From: Hyaloperonospora brassicae
Lineage: Eukaryota; Oomycota; Peronosporomycetes; Peronosporales; Peronosporaceae
NCBI GenBank assembly: GCA_947650285.1
Contig: CANTFL010000174.1
Span: 868,001 to 932,000, forward strand
Length of the DNA: 64,000 nt
Reading direction: 5' to 3'
Position numbers and translations under genes: made by a program. Position 1 is the first letter of the stretch; every line of letters starts with the position of its first letter. A model generated the notes under the pieces. It saw nothing but the letters and a program-made list of their open reading frames with translations. It was not told the DNA's origin and searched no databases. This document shows, one piece after another, positions 55,641 to 64,000 of the stretch.

Positions 55641-56126
55641 AAGGTTGTGGCTGCCGCATCTAAGTTCGTCCCTGATCTAACGGTCAACGAAGCAGAGTAT
55701 AGAAGAATACTTCAACTTTTTGATTTGTTGGCTGATCAGATTAGGGAACGAATAAACACATGTGGAGATTCAAATTTAGTGATCAGGCAAATGCGTGGAG
55801 TGATCGATTGCAAGGCGCCAAGTCTACAACTGCTGCGACAAAAAGCGATGGAGAAACTCCGATCCTGGTCCAAACATAATATCTAACATGTGAAACGAGA
55901 TTGGATCGCACGCGCAGATCGACTGGCAAGTGAAGCTCTGCGGAAAGAGAAAGTTGGGATAGTGATGGATGACCAAGATCGCCAAGATCTAGTGACTATG
56001 AATCGGCTAGATGAGTTATTGTTACCCCGGAAGACGAATTATAGGGTGCGAGTAGCTGCGATTACCCGTGCTGCCGCACGACGACACCATTCGCCACATA
56101 TTGTTCAAGAGGAGATCGTACAATAG
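55545..56126 (+). pseudogene. pol: E3 second RNase H (archaeal-like type)
   Basis: An additional RNase H fold lies between the first RNase H and integrase. Its first strand holds SFDGSARVKRK (catalytic Asp). 55647-55886 reads FVPDLTVNEAEYRRILQLFD (catalytic Glu) and GDSNLVIRQMRGVIDCKAPS (catalytic Asp). 55890-56126 reads KRDWIARADRLASEALRKEK (last Asp position). Dual RNase H Gypsy elements are known from plants and oomycetes. Stops separate the pieces here. Confidence 0.75.
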
Positions 56127-56394
56127 ATAGGAATCGAACGGGTCAAAAAAGCGCAGGATGAAGAGGGTTGGATCTTTAACTTGAAGATCTATTTGACTGT
56201 GGACGTATCTACGATTGCATCAGCGGATGAAAAATCGTGTGCCTTGATCGCGCCGGACTATGAGGTCGATCATATCGAGTTGTTGATCTTTTGTCCCAGA
56301 TCAGCTACAAAGTCAGAAGATCGCGTAGAGCTGGGTCGTTTCGTGGCCCCGGAGCTATTGCAGCAAGATTTTTTTACAGCATTACCATACCAGT

Positions 56395-57070
56395 TTGGAG
56401 GGTGGCCACCATGGTATAGGACAAACTTACCAGAGGATCAGGACGAAGTTTCACTGGAGAGGCTTTTATCGAAGTGTGCAACGGTATTTGGGAGAGTGTG
56501 TAGGTTGCGAGACAGGTAAAGACCGCCCCTGCGATCGAAGTGGCTCGCCGGGCAACGTACAAGCGACGTACCCTTTTCAGATTCTAGAAATGGATCATAT
56601 TCCTTCTTTGCCGCGATCGTTCAAAGGGAACACAGAGTTGATACTCTGGGTCGACCTGTTCTCTGGATATGTGATTGCGAAGGCGAGTGCATATCGGACC
56701 GCACAAACAATCGCGGAAAATTACGAAGAATGTGTATGTAGGAGGTTTGGCGCAAGTGAAGCAATTCTTCACGATCGATGGCCCGGGTTTCATGTCTGAT
56801 TTCTTTCGGGCGTTTAATCGGATCGTGGGCCAGAAACGACGAGCTACTATGGCTTATAGGCCACAAGCGAACGGCACAGCAGAGCGCATGGTACAGACGT
56901 TAGCTAGAGCGAACAAGGTGTATGTGTCGGACGAGAAACAGAGAGATGGGTATGAATATGCCGAACGATTGACATTCGCGATCAACACCGCACATGATCA
57001 GATTCGTGGTGACATCCCATTTGATTTGATCCACGGTAGAGACCCCCGATCAACGTTGGAAGCCACTTAA
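56395..57070 (+). pseudogene. pol: E3 integrase core
   Basis: Zinc finger GGHHGIGQTYQRIRTKFHWR with CVGC, then core EMDHIPSLPRSF (first Asp) and WVDLFSGYVIAKAS. In the next frame come FTIDGPGFMSDFFRAFNRI (second Asp) and YRPQANGTAERMVQTLARA (Glu). A frameshift near 56760 separates the two halves. Confidence 0.85.
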
Positions 57071-57268
57071 CCTCAAGGGAATACCGCTTCGCGAGATAGA
57101 GATCCACGACGATGGCGGTTTGGCATACAACGCCATTATCAAAGGGCGAGAGCGACGGTGAATAGCCGACTGAAGGAAGAGATTCAAGATCGCGCTGATC
57201 AGCAGAATCAGGATCGAGATCTGGTGGACAAATGCAGCGGATCGCAAGTCTAGCTATTTCTAAATCGC

Positions 57269-57460
57269 GTGAAGGAGGGGTATGCTCGGAAACTGGCACA
57301 TATGTGGCACACGCCGTTCCGAGTGATCGACAAGTGCGGGGATCACGCGGTGAGATTGGAAATAGCAGGTACGTCTTACCAAGTCTTCCTAGTGGTTCAC
57401 GTGTCGAAGCTAAAACTCGTACGACTGTTCCGGATCGACCGATGGAACAACGGAGAATAA
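57269..57460 (+). pseudogene. pol: E3 integrase C-terminal (SH3-like) piece
   Basis: Reads KEGYARKLAHMWHTPFRVID, then HAVRLEIAGTSYQVF and VHVSKLKLVR, the usual integrase C-terminal fold of this lineage. Followed to about 57823 by an unrecognised acidic/basic tail (57617-57823). Confidence 0.7.
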
Positions 57461-58208
57461 GCTAAGCGGATCGAGTTGACTTTGACGAAGCTTTATTACC
57501 AGAAGACAGTTGGGTAAGAGATATAGCAGAAGATAAGTTCGAAGTGGAGAGAATAGCAGACATGCGACCAGGACGGCGGACACGTTATGGCAGGGTGCAC
57601 CGGCAGTTAACGTCTATTGGAAAGGGTATGGGGATCCGTCATATTGGATGAAGCCGACTTGAACTGTGGAGCGTTGATACAAGAATGGGATCATGATCGG
57701 GTGCGAAAGAATCGATTTGAAGTGATGCAGTCGCATGATGAGGGAATGCGGGTGATTGAGGGTCAGGTCGCAGACTTGCGGTCATGTAGAGGAAGGCTGT
57801 ATGTGAAGGTGGAAAGGCGGTAGATGTTGTGAGTATGGCAATCGAAGGTTTACAGACGTAGTCGCGCGGATGAAGGTCTAGCAGTATTAACGACGGCCAG
57901 TGATCAGTATCGGTGGATCTGATTACGGTGATCAGATCAGTGGATCTTTAATCGAGAGCGATCTGGATGGGGTAGATCTGATCGCGTTCTTTCGATTAAT
58001 GGACCTTTGATCGCGAGCGATCTGGACGGAGGGTGACCTGATCGAGCATAAATAAAGAGAAGGAGAAGCATGGAGACTAATTTTTTCAATGTATTACGAG
58101 GATTAAACGAAAGAGCAAACTGATGTAACCACAAAGGACTGAACAAACAAAAAGATAAGTGTGCAGTCAGATCGACACTGTGTGTCGACTAACAGCGCAG
58201 GAAACGAC

Positions 58209-59460
58209 TGTGGTAAAGCGACTATGGAAATTTGTTATAGAGGGACAGATCGCATTACCGTTATGTACGAGCCAAAAACGGTTGGCCGCCCGGTCCCACA
58301 TCTGGTCAGATCGCGTCCATTGAAAAATCAGGCTAAAATGGATATCAGATTGGGCAGGTTGGGACCTGCGGTAGTGGATTCAGGTATGAGGCGGAAGGTA
58401 ACGTTGGCGATCAGTCGATCAAGAAGGGAACCGCGATCAGCAAGGCAATCGCGATCAAGGAGGCGATCGTGATCGTGATTAGTGATCGAGATCGTGATCA
58501 GTGATCAGGTACGCGATCGAGATCAAGTGTATGATCGAGATAAGGTTGGTGTGGAGCACACCATGTGATTCGCGATCAACAAGGCGATCACGATCAGGAA
58601 GAGATCGAGATCGTGATCAGGGATCGGGTATGTGATCGCGATCAAGTTGGTGTGGAGAACACCATGTGATCCGCGATCAGCAAGGCGATCACGATCAGGA
58701 AGTGATCGAGATCGTGATCAGTGATCAGGTATGTGATCGCGATCAGACAAGCATAGCAGGTGTGGGCCACGCAAGTACAAGATCGCTACCGTCTAGAGAG
58801 AGCGACATGTGGCAAACGATGTCCAAGACATTGGGATAGGGATAGGGTTGTTGGGTTTGATTGGTTAACATTAAACAGAGCTCAATTTGCTTCAAAGTAC
58901 ACGTGTCGACTTTTCCTCCAAGTGGATCATTGGGCCCCCGACGTCAAGGAAAGGTTTACATACTTCAATCAAGTGATATCCCTGGATCGTTTGGCCAGGG
59001 ATCAAGATCTCTTAAACAACATCCCAACTGCGACTGGACGCAGGAAACCCTTTGTGGTTGAGGACCCAAAATCGCGAGACGGCTCAAGTGGTCAGAAGGC
59101 TCGCGAATCAATATCGATATTTTACAAGGCGATCTGTTACAGATCAGGGTGACTCATACCGAGCACCCGACAAGCATACAAGTGATCGCGTGACGAATTC
59201 TACAAGATCACGTCAACCCCGAACGTGGTGTGAAGATTTCCACACCGTGATCGAACCTCGACCCCATCGCAAACACGGTCGAGTTTTCCATTGACACGAG
59301 TCCACCTAGAAGAGTGCAACCCGCCCCACCGACGTGTACACAAGGTGAGGGAGGCAATCAAGGACACGTAATCGGAGTACCCCCTCCGTTAGTCGGTCGA
59401 TCATGCGCCAGTGGAGAGTCGGGATAGACTCCTCAAAAGAGCGATCACTAATCAACCACA
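58209..59460 (+). repeat. E3 3' LTR
   Basis: 1,252 bp, almost identical to 48054-49306, ending AATCAACCACA. The GATC-rich tandem block is at about 58408-58750. Confidence 0.93.
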
Positions 59461-60272
59461 TTCGCATCGAGGACAAGTCCTTTCCTCAAAGAACTGCCAA
59501 GAACCCGTTCGTTCTCATCAAATACTGTTGCCGACCGAATATCGGTCATATACTCATACTCCGTGACATATATGCAGGAATGCTTGACCTTACCACTACG
59601 CAGATCACGCGAGAGGCGATTCGGTTCTAGAGTTAACAATTGAGCTATCTCCGAAGGTAACGTCGGAGACGCAATCATAACAAGCGTATAATCGCCTACT
59701 ATTGATCAGTCATTTACCAAAGCGTTCAGCGTCTCGGTTTCTTCCTGGGAACTAGATTCCGAGAGCTTTTAAGGGCTTATCCGCTCAGGTTGCTAAGAGC
59801 CTAATTCCTTAGCAAGTAAATCTTGAAGAATGCCTTCCTCAATCGCGGGTGGACTTATTCACTCGACGACTTCTGACTGTGGCTGTGCAAGCACAGTCGG
59901 GTACCGGTCCTCTACTACCAACTCTCCAGTCGACCTTGGATGGCCTTGTTGTCGTTTCTACACTACCGGTTTGGTCTTCCTAGAAATTTGCCTTCTAGGC
60001 AAGCATCCATATTCCGGTCCACTCGGCTTGTTCGAGTGGTGGACTTTCATCGTGGCCTGTACTTCTGTACAGCTGCTGGGAGCTTGGTCCACAGTGTGAT
60101 GATCAGCTACACTGAAGTCTTGTGCAGTCGTTCTAATGACCGTACCGCAAGTGAGACCATCGCACTCACTCGCAGAACATCCACACGCTTGTGGACGCTC
60201 CAAGACTTTCATCATATGGCTATATAATAAACAAGCGGCATGCTTCGTTACGGATCGGTGCTGCCAGGTCAC
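59461..60272 (-). pseudogene. E4 protease-RT linker, right side of the E3 insertion
   Basis: 60272-59958 contains SECDGLTCGTVIRTTAQDFS, the same block as E1 18880-18930. 59678-59461 reads LSRDLRSGKVKHSCIYVTEY and DIRSATVFDENERV, homologous to E1 19120-19240. It is cut by E3 and resumes at 48053 on the other side. Confidence 0.75.
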
Positions 60273-60299
60273 CCTTGGCTCGTAACTTATGAGCCAAGG

Positions 60300-60566
60300 T
60301 TATGCCAGGATGACATCGAATCTGTCATCCAGATCTAGTACGATGAAGTCATCATCGTACTGTTCGCCCTCTAACGTGTTGTGGATTTCTACTACACGTC
60401 TCTCAACGGTTATCGATGCGCCTGTTGCGAGTCGCAATGTCTTCTTTGTTGAAGGGATGTCGCGCCAAACGACCTTGAGCCTACGACCCTCTAGTGACTG
60501 GCGACGAACAAAGTTGTATGACGCCTCACATTCATCTAGGGAGCGAAGTGACATATTGTTTGTCAC
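60300..60566 (-). pseudogene. pol: E4 aspartic protease
   Basis: 88-residue frame homologous to the E1 protease: LRSLDECEASYNFVRRQSLE, then TKKTLRLATGASITVERRVV and YDDDFIVLDLDDRFDVIL. The active-site D-C-G-A of E1 reads D-E-C-E-A here, so it is inactive. It preserves the junction that is frameshifted in E1. Confidence 0.8.
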
Positions 60567-60793
60567 TTACAATTTCAAGGTGATGAGCGAAACGTCATCA
60601 CCAGGTGCAGAAGCACACACTGATTGTGTATCTGGAGAAACGTTTGTCAAGAGGTTTGCAAATTCTCTTGAAGTTGCTGGATCAGTAGGGCGCTCCGCCT
60701 CTACTGACCCCGACCATATTTTGATGGTCCGATTCGCTGTTGCAGTTGCTCAACAGCATTATACCTACGCCCATTGCCCTTCTTGGCAAATGC

Positions 60794-61450
60794 TTATTCA
60801 GTTCGCTCAGTACTATTCGGTACTGGGCGTGGGGCACTACACTCGTGAGCGTAGTGTCCTAACTTCTGACATCGATTGCACTTCTGCCGTCGCTTGTTGT
60901 TTGAAGAGCGATGTCTCTCGCTCTCGACATAACAGATGTCCATTGGTTCTATACCTTCTCTTTTCTGTCGTCTCGCTGTACGATATGTAGTCGAATTAGT
61001 TTGAGCCTGTCTCAAACTAAATGCTTTCGAATCTTCCACTGAGATCGCTTGATCTGATGTCTCCTATTCCGAACGGAACAAGTTAGTCTTGACGGGTCTA
61101 TCAGGTAGACCCTGAATGAACATAGTGATTTTCGTGTGTTTTTTAATCGGGTTGGCCGTTATGCAGCTCGAGAGGTATCGGATGTGCTGTGAGTAAGCAT
61201 GCACATACTTTGTGCCCTGTCTGACTTTCAAAACTTACCACTAGTCCGGTACTCGACCCGTGGCGGCTCAAACGTTTATCTGAGCCGAAACTTGAAGACT
61301 TACAATGATTAAAATACATATAGGTCTTGGAGCTTGGCCCTGGGGCACAAGCTTTTGAACATCTAGCCAACTGAGACTGCAATTTGCATTTAGTCGTCGA
61401 CGATTGTGAGAAGCCCTAATGGCATCGTCCAACTCGACGAGCCATTTCAA
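60794..61450 (-). pseudogene. gag: E4 Gag remnants with zinc knuckle
   Basis: 61450-61268 reads KWLVELDDAIRASHNRRRLN (E1: FVELDDAIDARRIDDERMQ). 61039-60794 has PMDICYVESE and a zinc knuckle CNRCQKLGHYAHEC. The middle part is lost or frameshifted. Confidence 0.78.
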
Positions 61451-61894
61451 CAGAAAGTTTTCCTATACTCCCCTGTACTTGGAGATGTCGATCTTTAAGA
61501 TTTCTAGAAGACGCGCGTATGTCATCCCTTACAGAGGAGCATTGAATTGCTGCTATCTCAACAGCTCTGTCTGTTAAACACCGAGGTTTCTCAACTTCTC
61601 GGCCTGTTGAGAGCCTTGCTGTTAAAGCAAGGCTACTTTATCTCTTTCGGCGTTAAGTTCATTTTGAATGAACCTGGCATAGCGGAATGTTGTCAGTCTC
61701 TGTCAAGAGACTCCAGCATGACACTAATGGCGGTTATGTCTACAGTAGAACTCATGAATCCTACCGCACTTCATTCGATGTCACTTTAATGGTTGAATCC
61801 TTTACGCGTGGATTGAAAGCTTTTCTCTTCATCCAACATGTTTAACTAAATGAGGTGATCGTGGTCAATGGCCGTACTGCAAAGTGCTACCAGA

Positions 61895-62361
61895 TACATA
61901 AAGGCACGCTCTTAACAGATGACTCGTAAGACATTGTGTAAATCGAAAACAAGGCTGCGTGCTCCCGACGTCACGTTTACGTGGCGTGAGGAAGCGCGAG
62001 AAAAAAAACAGGACTCGGAAGTTTTGTCTTAGAAAGAAAGTAGAACTATATTTGATATAGTTATGTTTCTTTAGTTAACATTCTTTGTCTTGCACTAATT
62101 ATATTAAAGTACAATATCTAATGGGGATTCTTGCTCACCACCCATTGAGAGCGTCCAATAGCAATTGGTGGTTATATTTAGTTGATGTAGCATCTATATC
62201 AACCTATAAGTAGAGAACTCACAAATTTTACCCTCAGAAGTGATATTCCGCCAACATCACCTCTTCTCTAGTAATGTCAATTAGATATTGTCTAATCGAT
62301 AATATTCAAGAATTGACCCATTCGTATGAATTTTTGTCAAACGGGTTCACCTTATTGCACA
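61895..62361 (-). repeat. E4 5' LTR
   Basis: Partner of 42687-43150, including the stem blocks AACTATATT/GATATAGTT and GATGTAGCATCTATATC. The primer site TGGTAGCACT lies just inside on the minus strand (61892-61883). Confidence 0.72.
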
Positions 62362-63835
62362 CTATGTATACTGCCTTCTTCGGTGTAGGCTTAACTACAC
62401 CTTCTTTTTTGTGTTGGCTTACGAGAGCCCTACACGTCTCGGCTATTCGGCGACCGATCCCAAATGTTTCTGAGACGATCAAGATGTCGCGCAGGTTCAA
62501 GCTGAACAGACGGACGGCCATCGACGCGACGATGAACAAGCAATCATCCATACTTGAGCTGTCGATCCAGGCTCAGTCGGGCCGCACTGTATGCCGCGAC
62601 AAAAAGAAGCGTATTCAACATACTTGGTAGTACTAGACTACGCAGCTAGAAGCACTTGTCATGATGACACTCACACGCTCAGTGTAGCCAAGCGCAGGTG
62701 TGTGCATCACAGCTCGACCCGCACCATTTCTTTCCGGCTGATGCATTTTCGAGGAAGATAAGAAGAGGAAGACAAGAAGCGCTGGACGCACCCAAATACA
62801 CGGTCGCCACGCTACGCTCTCACGTGCGGGCTTCGGCAACCGGGACATTGCAGTGTCAAAAAATGCCGCGTACTCGCTCTCGATTAGGACGTAGCTCTCA
62901 GTGCATTTTACTATAAGACCACAGGTACACATCGTGAGGTAAGATCAACTTACATGGGACACGCGCTTTCCGCACAAACCTTCCATGAGACCATGTGTCG
63001 GCAAGACATGGTCAGATCAACAGCCTACGCGAGACACGATCTTCCCCTACGACCGAAACAAAGACTTGACGTACGTTCGTCTCAGCGTCAGTGCAAACAA
63101 AAGTGCGCTCGGTCGTATGCATATCACACTTTGACTTGTGCTGTTTCCTGCCCTAATCTTCGACCAGGAGCGCTGCCTGAACGTCAATCTACCGAGCCGT
63201 ATCGGCCCCTGGTCAAATAGTGTGCACGAGTGACTTTGCCATCACGAGCAAACAAGAGGAAAGCTCAGCCACGTGGCCACGAGATAAGATAACACCCACT
63301 GGTCCGTTTTGTTTTACTTCTGACGTCTTCGCGTTCGTAAGCGCGACCGACTTGTCTCTTACACATCTGATCGCTATCACGGTTGAGCGAGCATCCGGCG
63401 TCCGGCTTTCATCCCTTCGTCGCCAAATTGAGCACGCGGTGTGTGGGCAGTGCAAACAATGTCGAGGCCCATCCTTCGTCGATGATCAGGCTAGTGAGTA
63501 ACAGTTCATTCTACGCACTGCTGTCCAGCAAAATCTCGCATTCCGTTCCTCACTTTACAAATTTTAGCTCCTGATTTTGTTGAAGATGCGCCTCTGCGAG
63601 CAAGCGATAGACGGCCCGTACGTTATGACAAAAGGTGCACGCATATTTAATGAGTAATGCGCGCTGTAGCGATTATTTATGCGCGGCTATACGATTAGTA
63701 ATGCATGTTGGCAATTCCGAATGCATAGTACCATAATCCAGTAGACTTTCAGTAGCGAGAAGAAGGTGCAAACTAAGGACCTATCTACATACATTCACTT
63801 TGCAATTAGATCAACAAATGGGAATAGGTCATAAG
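62362..63835. other. unidentified sequence right of E4
   Basis: GC is higher than in the 33-42 kb block. Several 60-120-codon frames exist on both strands (for example 62274-62630 + and 62633-62932 -), but no domain, splice chain or repeat is recognised. It may include the 5' LTR and leader of the Copia-like element that follows; no clear LTR terminus or primer site was found. Confidence 0.4.
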
Positions 63836-64000
63836 CCCAAGCCCGTTCGACTATGCGCCATCATCCCTAGCATCCGCAGTGGATGCCTCAACGGCATCCG
63901 CCTGCATCGACATTTTCGATGGGAATAACGTCCAGATCTGGAAGTTCGAGATGCAGATGGTGCTGAAAGATAGAAACCTGTGGGACGTGACGTGCGGCGA
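63836..64000 (+). mobile_element. Ty1/Copia-type Gag N-terminus (runs off right edge)
   Basis: A frame open from after a TAG at about 63830 ends in IDIFDGNNVQIWKFEMQMVL followed by KDRNLWDVTCGE. This is the typical start of Copia gag (L/F-x-G-x-N-x-x-x-W-x-x-x-M, then D-L-W). No in-frame ATG precedes it within the window, so the start is unresolved or the copy is decayed. Confidence 0.6.

Larger units (their letters stand above)
48054..59460 (+). mobile_element. E3: Ty3/Gypsy retrotransposon with dual RNase H, nested in E4
   Basis: 11.4 kb, with near-identical 1.25-kb LTRs and a 4-bp target repeat TTCG (48050-48053 and 59461-59464). Order: gag, protease, RT, RNase H, second RNase H, integrase. 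Coding regions carry several stops and frameshifts although the LTRs are still very similar. Different lineage from E1/E2/E4: other LTR termini (TGTGGT...ACCACA), another primer site and GATC-rich LTRs. Confidence 0.93.
42687..62361 (-). mobile_element. E4: old Ty3/Gypsy retrotransposon carrying nested E3
   Basis: Minus-strand relative of E1. gag lies at about 61450-60794, protease 60566-60300, RT from 47937 leftwards, integrase to about 45900, and chromodomain remnant at about 44650-44500. The LTRs (42687-43150 and about 61895-62361) have many substitutions, so it is older than E1. E3 splits its protease-RT linker at 48053/59461. No clear target repeat remains. Confidence 0.88.

Noticed and set aside
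62954..63501. + strand ORFs examined as possible secreted effector genes
   Set aside because: No signal peptide, RXLR-EER or LFLAK motif seen.

Overview
The window looks like nuclear DNA of an oomycete (Phytophthora or downy-mildew type). The evidence is a compact block of eukaryotic genes with short GT-AG introns (about 55-95 bp), followed by nested Ty3/Gypsy LTR retrotransposons and a low-GC, gene-free stretch. Assignment to a genus is not possible from sequence reading alone.

Gene block, 1-16.7 kb. Genes alternate strand almost strictly. They are malonyl-CoA decarboxylase (-, cut by the left edge), the U4/U6 snRNP protein Prp4 (+), a 2-kb stretch without a convincing gene, the ubiquinone methyltransferase Coq3 (-, four exons), an uncharacterised 910-residue zinc-finger protein (+, twelve exons), a sorting nexin with an unusual EH-PX-BAR order (-), Gid8 of the GID/CTLH ubiquitin ligase (+, four exons), a Lines-type protein (-), and exon-like fragments (+) of an unidentified gene. 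These are ordinary housekeeping functions and are not an operon. Several stop codons face each other across fewer than 165 bp.

Retrotransposon block, 16.7-33.3 kb. Element E1 (16731-24426, +) has two 439-bp LTRs and a perfect 5-bp target duplication. Its gag is open but its pol is broken. A 212-bp host remnant follows, then element E2 (24644-33307, -), a decayed relative. The E2 3' LTR is itself split by a solo LTR of the E3 family (25017-26103).

Low-GC block, 33.3-42.7 kb. It has no recognisable gene. It contains one near-perfect 59-bp inverted repeat.

Nested block, 42.7-62.4 kb. Element E4 (-), an older relative of E1 and E2, is interrupted in its protease-RT region by E3 (48054-59460, +). 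E3 is a different Gypsy lineage with 1.25-kb LTRs, a second RNase H domain, a GATC-saturated LTR and an in-frame 30-bp minisatellite in pol. The right edge holds about 1.3 kb of unidentified sequence and the start of a Copia-type gag.

The most interesting signals are in the E1/E2/E4 family. (1) E1 is saturated from LTR to LTR with short perfect hairpins (arms 7-11 bp), far beyond chance. (2) The region between integrase and the 3' LTR carries antisense ORFs, and a coiled-coil segment is conserved between E1 and E4 with mostly synonymous differences in the antisense frame. (3) The last 75 nt of the E1 LTR can fold as a three-way junction.
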